A stretch of DNA of 64,000 nucleotides from Solirubrobacteraceae bacterium. GTDB taxonomy: Bacteria > Actinomycetota > Thermoleophilia > Solirubrobacterales > Solirubrobacteraceae. The position numbers were made by a program, and so were the translations under genes. Where the stretch lies: NCBI GenBank assembly GCA_017882455.1, contig JADGPL010000002.1, positions 62,001 to 126,000 of the forward strand, given 5' to 3'. Positions 8,221 to 15,930 of the stretch are shown in pieces (within the stretch, counting starts at the first letter, position 1; the number at the start of each line of letters is the position of its first letter). The notes beneath the pieces were generated by a model that worked only from the letters and a program-made list of their open reading frames with translations, was not told the DNA's origin and did no database searches.

Positions 8221-8940
8221 ATGAAACCCGGCAAGCTCACAGCACTGATCGTCGCCACCGTGCTGATCGCGCCCGCGGGCGCCGAGGCGCACGTCAGCCT
8301 CCATCCGAACACGATTCCCGCCGGCGCGTTCGCGACCCTCGACGTTCGCGTCCCAGGCGAGCGCGAAGGCGCCCATGTGAAGAAGGTCGACACGCTGCTG
8401 CCCCCCGGGTTCACGAGCGTCGACTATGAAAACGTGTCTGGGTGGAGCACACGGGTGATCGAAGCCAAGCTCGCGAGCCCGCTCAAGGAAGACGGTGAAA
8501 CGATCGACACCGAGGTCTCCCAGGTCGTGTGGACGTGGCAGGGACCGGCCGGGCGCGTCGGCAACGGACAGTTCATCGACTTCCCGCTGTCGGTCGCGAT
8601 CCCCAGCCAGGCCGCCGGACGAGCGCTCGAATTCAAGACCGTCCAGACCTACAGCGACGGCACGGTCGTGCACTGGATCGACCCCTCCCTGAGCGCCGAA
8701 CATCCCTCGCCGCGGATCAACGTCACGGTCAAGGGCGGGGCGATCGAGGACGTGGCGGGCAAGGAGGCCGGCCCTGAGCCGGGAGCGGGCGCGGCCAGCG
8801 CCTCCACCGCACCCGCCCGATCCTCGAGCACCGGCGCCAGCCAGGGACTGGCGATCGCGGCGCTTGTAATCGGCGCGCTCGCTCTCGCGGCAGCTCTCAC
8901 GGCCCTCTACCGCGGGTCGGCGCGGTCGAGGTTCCAGTGA
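8221..8940 (+). CDS. ycnI: YcnI family (DUF1775) copper-binding membrane-anchored protein
   Basis: This 239-residue protein has a signal peptide ending AEA-H, so His24 (HVSLHPNTIPAG) is the mature N-terminus. Bacillus YcnI binds Cu(II) there through a single-histidine brace with a Trp. The DUF1775 domain runs to about residue 180, with several Trp candidates (VVWTWQGP, HWID). A Ser/Ala linker and a C-terminal membrane helix follow. The ribosome site is AGAGGAG upstream of ATG 8221. Pairing with CopC-CopD is the usual arrangement, and the proteins probably pass copper between them. Its 3' end overlaps the convergent gene by 34 bases. Confidence 0.9.
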   Translation: MKPGKLTALIVATVLIAPAGAEAHVSLHPNTIPAGAFATLDVRVPGEREGAHVKKVDTLLPPGFTSVDYENVSGWSTRVIEAKLASPLKEDGETIDTEVSQVVWTWQGPAGRVGNGQFIDFPLSVAIPSQAAGRALEFKTVQTYSDGTVVHWIDPSLSAEHPSPRINVTVKGGAIEDVAGKEAGPEPGAGAASASTAPARSSSTGASQGLAIAALVIGALALAAALTALYRGSARSRFQ

Positions 8941-9554
8941 CGTGAGGTAGAGCAGCGCCACAGCCACGGCTCCTCGTCTGCGACCTGCGCCCGCGGAGTG
9001 ATGAAGAAGCGCGTGATCGTGCGCTGGCCGCCCTCGTGGTCGCCGTAGAGGATGTCCACGGTTACGCCCTTGCCCGCCTCGATCGCGCTCTTCAACGGCT
9101 CGTGGAGCGGATCGCTCGGGTCGCGTACCGCCGCCTGCCAGAAGCTCACGTCGCCCGCCGGCACGTACAGGTCGCGCTGAAGGCGGCGAAAGTCCGAGAG
9201 CGCAGAGTGTCGCTCCGCGGTTTGCCGGCCCGTCCAGATGTGCCAGCCGTGCAGCACAGCCAGGCCGGAGGCCACGTTGCGCAGCGGGATCGCGAGATAG
9301 ACCTTCTCGGCGATGACCTGCGCGGCCGCGAGCCCGTCGCGCAGATGCACCCAGTGATCGTCCACGAAGCCGACCTTCTGGGGCGGGTCCTGCGGGCGCG
9401 CGTTGAAGAGCACCGGGCGCAGCCCCACCTTCAACGCCTGCTCTGAGACCCGCGCCGCACGGTTGGCTGAGCGCGTCGAGGAGAACGTCGCCACGGCGAG
9501 GATCAGCGTTCCTCCGGCGGTCGCGAGCGAGGCGATCGTGCTCGTGTCGGCCAT
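8907..9554 (-). CDS. Membrane-anchored protein of unknown function
   Basis: This 215-residue protein has an N-terminal membrane helix (STIASLATAGGTLILAVATF) followed by a likely short coiled stretch (SANRAARVSEQAL). A soluble domain contains LRPVLFNARPQDPP, HGWHIWTGRQ and DILYGDHEGGQRTITRF. The layout matches conserved single-pass proteins found in many actinobacteria, with no known function. It converges with ycnI and overlaps it by 34 bases. It ends the minus-strand run with the channel-like gene 11 bases upstream. Confidence 0.7.
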   Translation of the reverse strand: MADTSTIASLATAGGTLILAVATFSSTRSANRAARVSEQALKVGLRPVLFNARPQDPPQKVGFVDDHWVHLRDGLAAAQVIAEKVYLAIPLRNVASGLAVLHGWHIWTGRQTAERHSALSDFRRLQRDLYVPAGDVSFWQAAVRDPSDPLHEPLKSAIEAGKGVTVDILYGDHEGGQRTITRFFITPRAQVADEEPWLWRCSTSRHWNLDRADPR

Positions 9555-9565
9555 GCTCGCCCAGG

Positions 9566-10714
9566 CTAGCCGACGTTCGGAGCGCCCAGGCCGCGCACGA
9601 GCGTCTCGGAGGCGATCTTGTGGGCGTCGCAGATGCGCCCGAGATGCAGGAGAGAGTCGGTCTCGGCCGCGACCTCCCCGTCGCCCAGTCGCAGCACCAG
9701 CGGCGTGCCCGGGGCGAGGTCGCTGGCGGCGAGACCGACCGCCACGTTGACCAGGTCGGCAGAGGTCACCGCGGCGACCACCGCGCAGCGGCGGATGCCG
9801 AGGCGCTCGAGCGTCTCGCGGTCATCGCCGCGCCCGATCGCCACCGGGATCCCGGCCGCGCGCGCGAGCCGCACGCATGGCGCATCCGGGTCCTGCTCGA
9901 CCCCCAGCACGGCAACGCCGCGCCGGCGCAGGTCCTGCGCGAGGCGGAAGCCCACCTGGCCGAAGCCGACCAACAGGACATGGTGGCGAGCCGGCGCCGC
10001 GCGCGCTCCCAGCAACGTGGTCAGCCGCGGGCGGCTGAGGCGGCGCACGAGCGCGGCAGTGAACACGGCCACGAGCAGCAGCGCGGCCAGCGTGTCGAGC
10101 GCCGAGAGCGCCTTGAACCACGCCGCGCCCGAGGCGGCGCCGGGCGCGCCCGCGACCGTGGCCACCGAGCGGGTGCTGAAGTAGAGCGCGTCGACCACGC
10201 CCTCGTGCAGGGCGATCATCGAGATCGCTCCCTCGAGTATCAGCGCGAGCAGCAGGCCGGCGCCGGCGCGCACGAGCAGCCGCAGCGCGTCATCGACGAG
10301 ACGTATGCCGTGGCGGCGCCGTGCAGCGGATGACCCGGCAGCGGCGGCGACGCAGTGCTCGGCGAGATCTTCAGCTACCAGTTCCGCGGGCGAGAGCACG
10401 TGGACGGCCGGTACCACGTGCTGGAGCTCGCGCGTGATCGTGCGGTCGAACATCGTCACCCACAACGGGATGTCGGGCCTCAGGTGGGCGCTCAGCAGCG
10501 TCAAGCGCAGCGCGAGCACGTCGTCGCGCGTCACGACCGCCACCGCGTCCCAGCGCCGCCGGCGCAGGATCTTGGCGAGCTCGCTGTCGCTCAGGCCCGC
10601 GGCTGCCTCGGCGGGGATGTCGTTCTGATCCAGCCGCCGCATCAGCGCCGCGGCCAGGCCTCCCGCTTCACCGATCACGAGCACGGCGTGGCCGGTCGAG
10701 GAGGCATCGTGCAC
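9566..10714 (-). CDS. Kch/TrkA-like protein with two RCK domains and a degenerate pore
   Basis: This 382-residue protein starts at GTG 10714. It has an N-terminal Rossmann-like RCK domain (HAVLVIGEAGGLAAALMRR), then two membrane helices flanking a pore-like loop. A second, well-conserved RCK-N domain follows (HHVLLVGFGQVGFRLAQDL, with the GxGxxG nucleotide motif) and runs to the C-terminus. The plan is that of RCK-gated potassium channels. However, the loop reads YFSTRSVATVAGAPG where a TVGYGD-type selectivity filter is expected, so K+ selectivity is doubtful. It may be a nucleotide-sensing membrane protein or a non-selective channel. A TATAAT-like GATAGT lies about 6 bases before the start. 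Confidence 0.75.
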   Translation of the reverse strand: MHDASSTGHAVLVIGEAGGLAAALMRRLDQNDIPAEAAAGLSDSELAKILRRRRWDAVAVVTRDDVLALRLTLLSAHLRPDIPLWVTMFDRTITRELQHVVPAVHVLSPAELVAEDLAEHCVAAAAGSSAARRRHGIRLVDDALRLLVRAGAGLLLALILEGAISMIALHEGVVDALYFSTRSVATVAGAPGAASGAAWFKALSALDTLAALLLVAVFTAALVRRLSRPRLTTLLGARAAPARHHVLLVGFGQVGFRLAQDLRRRGVAVLGVEQDPDAPCVRLARAAGIPVAIGRGDDRETLERLGIRRCAVVAAVTSADLVNVAVGLAASDLAPGTPLVLRLGDGEVAAETDSLLHLGRICDAHKIASETLVRGLGAPNVG

Positions 10715-10926
10715 ATGCGCACTATCCCAGGTCCCAGCAGGGCCGTGCGCTGGGATTCAGCGGCGTCCGGGGGCTCCTGAGGGGTCTTGGAGGCGCGACC
10801 ATAGCGGGGTAGGACACGCCAGCCAGCCTGCAGGAGTGGCGCGCTCGCGAGAGCTCGGTCGAGCCGGCCTTCGCGCGCGAGGGCTGAGAGCCCACAATCG
10901 ACCGCCGCCCTCGCTTCTGGCGGGGC

Positions 10927-11364
10927 CTACACCTCGAGATAGCGCAGCATGATGCGCCCGATGACGATCACGTCGCCGTTGGACAGATCCGCCTGCTGGA
11001 TGCGCCGCCCGTTCACGAACGTGCCGTTGGAGCTGCGATCGTCGAGCACCCGTGCGCCGGACGGGCGCGGGACGAGGATCGCATGGCGCCGCGAGACAGA
11101 GCTCTCGTCAAGGTGCAGGTCCGCGGAGAGTCCACGGCCGATGTGGATCGCCTCGCTGCCGAGCGGGATGAGCAGCGTTCGATCTGGCCCCTGCACCTGG
11201 ATGTAGCGACCCGGAGCGACAGGGTCGGTGAGCGCGGCCTCATGGCGCACACGCTCGTCCAGGCAGGCCGTCGGATCGAACCGCTCGGTGAGCCCGTCGG
11301 CAACCGGACGGATGAGGGTCTGTGAGGTCATACGAGTAGCAAACAGCATGCTAATCAGCCCCAC
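10927..11364 (-). CDS. FHA-domain protein
   Basis: This is a roughly 145-residue protein whose C-terminal 95 residues form an FHA domain, which binds phosphothreonine peptides. The motifs are in order: IHIGRGLSADLHLDESSVSR, then RRH, then LDDRSSNGTFVNGRRI. The GR, SxxH and NG residues needed for phosphopeptide contact are all present. The N-terminal part is short and variable, and several in-frame starts exist between 11364 and 11320. No kinase gene is nearby. The 212 bases downstream to 10715 hold no gene or clear terminator that I can see. Confidence 0.85.
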   Translation of the reverse strand: MGLISMLFATRMTSQTLIRPVADGLTERFDPTACLDERVRHEAALTDPVAPGRYIQVQGPDRTLLIPLGSEAIHIGRGLSADLHLDESSVSRRHAILVPRPSGARVLDDRSSNGTFVNGRRIQQADLSNGDVIVIGRIMLRYLEV

Positions 11365-11449
11365 CTCAACACTCGTGAAGAAATGACGAAATGACGAAAA
11401 TGGACGGCTAGTCGAACCTTTGCCGGTCGGCCGCGGGGGGCGAAACCGG

Positions 11450-11644
11450 CTAGGCGAGGCCCTGCTCGGGAGCTCTCGCGGCGGCCTTCTTGTCCGGGGC
11501 CCTTCCGGCGGCCTTCTTGCGCGCCATGCGCTTCGTGCTCCACCAGCCCCAGCCGCCCACGCCCACGACCGGCACGACGTAGAGCATCGAGATGTACCAA
11601 TGCGTCAGGCAGGCAAGCGGTGCCATCAGCACAGAACCTATCAC
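11450..11644 (-). CDS. Small single-pass membrane protein with basic tail
   Basis: This 64-residue protein has a hydrophobic segment (about residues 16-36, ISMLYVVPVVGVGGWGWW) and a Lys/Arg/Ala-rich tail (ARKKAAGRAPDKKAAARAPE) that would lie in the cytoplasm. The tail could bind nucleic acid or membrane surfaces. It follows the polytopic membrane gene at 11670 by 25 bases on the same strand and is probably co-transcribed. No family is recognised. Confidence 0.5.
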   Translation of the reverse strand: MIGSVLMAPLACLTHWYISMLYVVPVVGVGGWGWWSTKRMARKKAAGRAPDKKAAARAPEQGLA

Positions 11645-11669
11645 CCGCCCGGGCGCCGCTGCGGCCGGC

Positions 11670-13097
11670 TCAGGTCCCCACCGAGGAGAGCAGCCACAGG
11701 CCGAAGCTCGTGAAGGCCACCATCACGGCCAGCATCCAGTACTGGCTGCGCACCGCCTCTTCGGCGTCGCGGTAGAGCACCAGGGCGCGATCGTGCGCGA
11801 GGGCGAGACCGCCGACGTGCCCGGCGACGAGCGCCGCGACCTGCACGTACCAGATGCCTGCGTAGGAGATCACGTGGTAGTCGATCTGATAACCGGCGGT
11901 CCCGAACAGATTCGATCCATCCCCCAGCGGGTCTGAGATCAGATAGCCCATCGCCTGGCTCTGCCACAGCAGCAGCGAGAAGTAGTGGGCGAGCACATAA
12001 GCGAAGGCGATCGGCACGAGCGTGTGAGCGAAGCTTCGCCACAGCTCCCCGGTGTCGTAGCGCTCGCTCACGCTGCCCACGCCGAGAACCCCCAGGCGGT
12101 AGACGGCGATGATCAACAGGATGCAGAGCACCAGCCCGACCGAGTAGGCCAGCTCCTGGGCAGGGATAGAGGAGAGGCCGAGATCGGCGAACAGGCTCTG
12201 TACGCTCGACTCGTTGTTGCGCCAGATCCCGCCGTTTGAGAAGCCATCGAAGGTCGTGGTGCCGATGAGCGTGCAGATCAACACGACCGTCCCCGGGCGG
12301 ATGCGAAGAGTCGTGACCCCGCTCAGCGGTCGGCGTAGCTGCAGCGCGCCGTCCTCGCTGCGCACGAGTGGCGAGAGCTTGGAGAGCAGGTTGAAGTAGA
12401 CGCCGAAGGCGTCGGCCGCCCCGCCCCACTCCTCAACGCCGAACAGGACCATTCCGGCGAGCATCACCGCGAAGTAGCCGAGCGACAGCGCCGCGAGTGT
12501 GGAGGGGTTGTCCCGTTCCACGTACACGAGCTCCAACCAGGCGAAGCCCACGATGCCGGCCACCGCGGGCCAGTTCCCCAGACGCTCGGGGTAGGACAGC
12601 AGCGGACCCCCGCCCGCCGCGCCGCGAGCGCGCAGGATCAGCGCCTCCAGCACGCGTCCGCACGTGCGCCACGGGCTCAACGCCCTGAAGAGGTCGCCGA
12701 AGAGCACGCTCGCGAGGGGGATGCCGACCCAGAAGATCACGTAGACGAAGGTGACCGAGAAGTTGGCATTGGCCACCTGGGCGCCCGCGAATCCGCTGTA
12801 GAGCACCACCACGAACAGGAGCAGCCCGAGGAGGCCGGCGAGCCACTCGAGCACACGCGGCAGCTGCAGCAGCCGCCGGCGATGCTCCTGCTGGAGCTGC
12901 GGAGCCCGCCACAACGTGGAGAGCGCCACAAACGAGACGACCAAGACGATCGCAGCGGTCCAGCTGAACAGCCACACGGGGATCGGCAGGTCGGCCTTGC
13001 CCACGATCCCGTGCGCGTCCGCGCTCGCGGGCAGCGCGAGCGCCACGGTGCCCGCTGCCCCGGTCGAGGCTGCAAGCATGCGACGGGGGGCTCTCAT
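11670..13097 (-). CDS. Polytopic membrane protein, 'fenitrothion hydrolase'-like family
   Basis: This 475-residue protein has a possible signal sequence and about ten to eleven membrane helices. It resembles proteins that databases label 'fenitrothion hydrolase'. That label comes from one organophosphate-degrading strain and says little about the native role. Conserved-looking patches are SPWRTCGRVL, FGVEEWGGAADAFGVYFNLL and TTTFDGFSNGGIWR. It sits head-to-head with ctaG (73 bases apart) and near CopC-CopD/YcnI. A role in membrane copper or respiratory-enzyme maturation is possible but unproven. Confidence 0.75.
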   Translation of the reverse strand: MRAPRRMLAASTGAAGTVALALPASADAHGIVGKADLPIPVWLFSWTAAIVLVVSFVALSTLWRAPQLQQEHRRRLLQLPRVLEWLAGLLGLLLFVVVLYSGFAGAQVANANFSVTFVYVIFWVGIPLASVLFGDLFRALSPWRTCGRVLEALILRARGAAGGGPLLSYPERLGNWPAVAGIVGFAWLELVYVERDNPSTLAALSLGYFAVMLAGMVLFGVEEWGGAADAFGVYFNLLSKLSPLVRSEDGALQLRRPLSGVTTLRIRPGTVVLICTLIGTTTFDGFSNGGIWRNNESSVQSLFADLGLSSIPAQELAYSVGLVLCILLIIAVYRLGVLGVGSVSERYDTGELWRSFAHTLVPIAFAYVLAHYFSLLLWQSQAMGYLISDPLGDGSNLFGTAGYQIDYHVISYAGIWYVQVAALVAGHVGGLALAHDRALVLYRDAEEAVRSQYWMLAVMVAFTSFGLWLLSSVGT

Positions 13098-13155
13098 GGC
13101 TCGCGCAGTCTATGGAAGCGGTTGCCTCGCCTCCGCCGATCGCGGTCTGCTCGCG

Positions 13156-13161
13156 TAACCT
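13156..13161 (+). promoter_or_regulatory. -10 box (TAACCT) of ctaG, leaderless spacing
   Basis: TAACCT ends 9 bases before ATG 13171, with no Shine-Dalgarno between them. Confidence 0.45.
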
Positions 13162-13170
13162 GAACGGGAA

Positions 13171-14079
13171 ATGCTCCCTCTGCCGCTCGCCGTCTCCGCG
13201 AACCTCGAGGCCGCCCTGCAACTCGGCCCGCTCGCGCTCCTCGGTCTGCTCTATGCCCGCCGCGCGCGCACCCTGGCGATCGACGGCCACCCGGTGCCCG
13301 GTTGGCGCCAGGCGTGCTTCTACGGGGGCTTCGTGCTGATCGCCGCCGCCCTCACCTCGCTCGGGGGCGCAAGCCAGGAACTGCTCTACGTGCACATGAT
13401 CGAGCACCTGCTGCTCGGCGACATCGCAGCCCTGCTGATCGTGCTCGGGCTCACCGGCCCGCTGCTCGCCCCGATCCTGCGCATCGGCTTCTTCGACCGC
13501 CTACGCGCTCTCTCGCATCCCGCGATCGCCTTCCCGCTGTGGGCCCTCGACCTGTACGTCTGGCATCTGCCCGCGCTCTACCAGGCGGCTCTGCGCCACT
13601 CGAGCGTGCACGCCCTCGAGCACGTATTGTTCCTCGGCCTCGGGGTCAACATGTGGATGTGCCTGTTCGGCCCGCTGCCCAAGCCGTCGTGGTTCGGCAA
13701 CCTCGGCAAGCTCCTCTACATCGTGGCCGTGCGCCTCACCGGCACGGTGCTGGGCAACATCTTCCTGTGGTCGGGCACCGTCTTCTACCCCTTCTACCTG
13801 CACGGAGACGCCGTCTACCACATCTCCCCCCTGGCCGATCAGAACCTGGCGGGGGCGATCATGATGGTCGAGGAGTCGATCCTCACGCTGGGCCTGTTCT
13901 GCTGGCTGTTCCTGCGCACCGCCCGCGAGGGCGAGGAGCGCCAGGACCTGCTCGACTTCGCCCACGCACAGGGCCTCGAGCTGACCGAGGCGCGCGCCGC
14001 GCGGGCTGTGGCCGCCGGTCGCGGCGATGAGCTGCGACGGCGCCTGGAGGGACACGCCGAGGCGGCCGAGCGCCTTTAG
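13171..14079 (+). CDS. ctaG: CtaG family cytochrome oxidase assembly protein
   Basis: This 302-residue protein matches the caa3-type CtaG family (distinct from Cox11), which helps assemble or load copper into cytochrome c oxidase. It has seven or more helices. Histidine motifs include YVHMIEHLLLGDIAALL, LDLYVWHLPALYQAAL and HALEHVLFLGLGVNMW, which may bind metal. The C-terminal 50 residues are a charged helix. Copper-uptake genes (CopC-CopD, YcnI) lie 5 kb to the left, which fits a respiratory copper supply route. A likely leaderless small Cys-containing protein follows 24 bases later. Confidence 0.88.
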   Translation: MLPLPLAVSANLEAALQLGPLALLGLLYARRARTLAIDGHPVPGWRQACFYGGFVLIAAALTSLGGASQELLYVHMIEHLLLGDIAALLIVLGLTGPLLAPILRIGFFDRLRALSHPAIAFPLWALDLYVWHLPALYQAALRHSSVHALEHVLFLGLGVNMWMCLFGPLPKPSWFGNLGKLLYIVAVRLTGTVLGNIFLWSGTVFYPFYLHGDAVYHISPLADQNLAGAIMMVEESILTLGLFCWLFLRTAREGEERQDLLDFAHAQGLELTEARAARAVAAGRGDELRRRLEGHAEAAERL

Positions 14080-14089
14080 GAAGCAGCGA

Positions 14090-14095
14090 TATCCT
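14090..14095 (+). promoter_or_regulatory. -10 box (TATCCT), leaderless spacing
   Basis: TATCCT ends 7 bases before ATG 14103, so the small gene downstream may have its own start site as well as read-through from ctaG. Confidence 0.5.
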
Positions 14096-14102
14096 GCGCC
14101 GC

Positions 14103-14321
14103 ATGTGCGCAGGCTGTGCAATGGCCGCGGCCTCCGCCGCCACGGGCTTCAGGACCTGGATGCAGACCCACCACTTCGGCTGGCTGACGCCGCGGCGGAT
14201 GCGCTCGCTGACGATCGGCGCGATGTGCGCGGCGGGACTGGTCTCCACCGTCGGGATGAGCGGCTCGAGCGCTCCGGCCGCACGAGCGTCGACGCCTCCG
14301 GCTCACACCGGGGCGCCCTGA
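14103..14321 (+). CDS. Small Cys-rich-start membrane protein
   Basis: This 72-residue protein begins MCAGCAMAAASAATGFRTW, with a CxxC pair at residues 2-5. A basic stretch (TPRRMRSL), one hydrophobic helix (TIGAMCAAGLVSTVGM) and a Pro/Ala/Ser tail follow. The N-terminal CxxC could bind metal, which suits its place just after ctaG. No family or function is known to me. Its start is supported by the -10 box 7 bases upstream. Confidence 0.6.
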   Translation: MCAGCAMAAASAATGFRTWMQTHHFGWLTPRRMRSLTIGAMCAAGLVSTVGMSGSSAPAARASTPPAHTGAP

Positions 14322-14327
14322 GCGACC

Positions 14328-14603
14328 CTAGCCTCCGGCGACGGCGGGCAGGATCGTCAGCTCCGCTCCGTCCTTGACGGGTGTCTGCAGCCCGTCCAGG
14401 AAGCGGATGTCTTCGCCGGCGAGATAGACGTTGACGAAGCGCCGCAGCGAGCCGTCGTCGTCGGAGATCCGCGCGCGGAGCTCCTCGAAGCGCTCGAACA
14501 GCCCGTCGAGGACCTCCTGCACGGTCGCGCCGTCAAGGACCGTCTCGGCCTCGCCGCCGGAGGCCGAGCGCAGCTGCGTGGGGATCTTCACCACGACCGA
14601 CAT
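14328..14603 (-). CDS. CysO-like sulfur carrier protein (ThiS/MoaD ubiquitin-like fold)
   Basis: This 91-residue beta-grasp protein ends in a bare diglycine, ILPAVAGG, so it needs no processing before adenylation and thiocarboxylation. The body (VKIPTQLRSASGG, LRRFVNVYLAGEDIRFLDGL) looks closely like Mycobacterium CysO, which carries sulfide as a C-terminal thiocarboxylate to the PLP enzyme CysM. Here the partner is a threonine-synthase-like PLP enzyme: its stop TAG abuts this ATG (TAGATG), so the two are translationally coupled. The activating E1-like enzyme and a Mec-type protease are not in the window. The carrier fold is very likely; the substrate enzyme is inferred from context. Confidence 0.85.
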   Translation of the reverse strand: MSVVVKIPTQLRSASGGEAETVLDGATVQEVLDGLFERFEELRARISDDDGSLRRFVNVYLAGEDIRFLDGLQTPVKDGAELTILPAVAGG

Positions 14604-15866
14604 CTAGACGCTCACCGGGCGGCTGACGCCGGCCTCGAAGGCCTCGACCGTCGGAGCGATCGTGCGCGTCTCGAAGCTGCCGCGCACCGCGTCGAGTGTC
14701 TTCAGGCCCTCGCCGGTGATAACGAGCACCACACGCTCGTCGGGGTCGATCTCCCCGCGCGCCGCCAGCTTGGCCAGGACGGCTGTCGTCACGCCGCCGG
14801 CCGTCTCGGTGAACACCCCGGTGGTTTCGGCGAGCAGCTTGATGCCGGCGCGGATCTCATCGTCGCTGACCGCGTCCACGCCGCCACCCGTGCGGCGCGC
14901 CAGATCGAGCGCGTAGGGCCCGTCGGCGGGGTTGCCGATCGCCAGCGACTTGGCGATCGTGCTCGGCTTGACCGGGCGGCAGACATCGTGGCCGGCCGCG
15001 TAGGCGCTGGCTACCGGCGAGCAGCCCTCGGCCTGAGCGCCGTTCATGCTCGGCAGATCGCCCTCGAGCAGCCCCAGCTCGAGCCATTCCTCGAAGCCCC
15101 GGGCGATCTTGGTGAAGAGCGAGCCCGAGGCGATCGGCACGATGCAGCGGTCGGGCAGCTCCCAGCCGAGCTGCTCTGCGATCTCGAACGCGAGCGTCTT
15201 GGATCCCTCGGCGTAGTAGGGGCGCAGGTTGATGTTCACGAACGCCCACTCGCGCTCCGCGCACAGCTCCGTGCAGAGGCGGTTGACGTCGTCGTAGCTG
15301 CCGTCCACGCCAACGAGGTTGGTGCCATAGATGCCGGTGGCGAGGACCTTCTGCTCCTCGAGGTCGGCCGGGATGAAGACGTAGGAGTCCATGCCCAGGG
15401 CGGCGCCGTGGGCGGCCACCGAGTTGGCGAGGTTGCCGGTGGAGGCGCACGCGATCGTCTCGAAGCCGAGCTCACGGGCCCGCGTCACGGCCACCGAGAC
15501 GACCCGATCCTTGAAGGAGTGGGTCGGGTTGGCGGCGTCGTTCTTGACCCACACCTCGCGCAGGCCGAGCCGCTCCGCCAGGCGATCGGCGCGGATCAGC
15601 GGCGTGCAGCCCGCCGGCAGCCCGACGCGCGAAGCCAGGCGCCCGGACGGGCCGGGAGGCCCACCGGCGAGCGGCAGGAAGTCGGCGTAGCGCCAGATGT
15701 TCTGCGGCCCGCCCTGGATGCGGCGGCGCAGCTCGCCGAGGTCGCGGCTGGTGCGGCTGTGGTCGTAGACGACCTCCAGCGGCCCGAAGCACTGCTCGCA
15801 CACGTAGAGCGCCTCGAGCGGATACTCCGCCTTGCACTCCTTGCACTGAAGATGACTGACAGCCAT
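14604..15866 (-). CDS. thrC: Threonine-synthase-like PLP enzyme under SAM riboswitch control
   Basis: This 420-residue fold-type II PLP enzyme resembles threonine synthase, which turns O-phosphohomoserine into threonine. It has an N-terminal zinc ribbon (Cys 8, 11, 23, 26) and the PLP lysine K119 in NPTHSFKDRVV. A phosphate-site loop CASTGNLANSVAAHGA follows, with a C-terminal Gly-rich end (VLVITGEGLKTLD). The leader carries a SAM-I riboswitch, and the next gene is a CysO-like sulfur carrier with zero spacing. A SAM 'off' switch suits methionine synthesis rather than threonine. The enzyme may therefore make homocysteine from O-phosphohomoserine and carrier thiocarboxylate. ThrC homology is firm; that alternative is inference. 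Confidence 0.88.
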   Translation of the reverse strand: MAVSHLQCKECKAEYPLEALYVCEQCFGPLEVVYDHSRTSRDLGELRRRIQGGPQNIWRYADFLPLAGGPPGPSGRLASRVGLPAGCTPLIRADRLAERLGLREVWVKNDAANPTHSFKDRVVSVAVTRARELGFETIACASTGNLANSVAAHGAALGMDSYVFIPADLEEQKVLATGIYGTNLVGVDGSYDDVNRLCTELCAEREWAFVNINLRPYYAEGSKTLAFEIAEQLGWELPDRCIVPIASGSLFTKIARGFEEWLELGLLEGDLPSMNGAQAEGCSPVASAYAAGHDVCRPVKPSTIAKSLAIGNPADGPYALDLARRTGGGVDAVSDDEIRAGIKLLAETTGVFTETAGGVTTAVLAKLAARGEIDPDERVVLVITGEGLKTLDAVRGSFETRTIAPTVEAFEAGVSRPVSV

Positions 15867-15900
15867 TTGGGCTCCTTCGCTATGTTCTTCGCCTTGTCAC

Positions 15901-15930
15901 GTGTGGCGAAGAGCGCGAAGCCCGCCACAC
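15901..15930 (-). promoter_or_regulatory. Expression-platform hairpin of the SAM riboswitch
   Basis: The RNA arms GTGTGGCG (15930-15923) and CGCCACAC (15908-15901) pair perfectly over 8 bp. The 5' arm shares 4 bases (15927-15930) with the 3' strand of aptamer P1, so the two cannot form together. When this hairpin is open, CTTCGCC (15911-15905) can pair with GGCGAAG (15893-15887). CTTCGC can instead pair with the Shine-Dalgarno region GCGAAGGAG (15880-15872). No U-tract follows, so control is probably at translation rather than by termination. Confidence 0.6.

Noticed and set aside
10715-10926. A hidden small gene between the channel and FHA genes
   Set aside because: No frame of useful length has a plausible start and composition; the stretch appears to be non-coding.
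15867-15930. Intrinsic terminator downstream of the SAM aptamer
   Set aside because: The 8-bp hairpin is strong but is followed by GTGACAAGG rather than a U-run, so a translational platform fits better.
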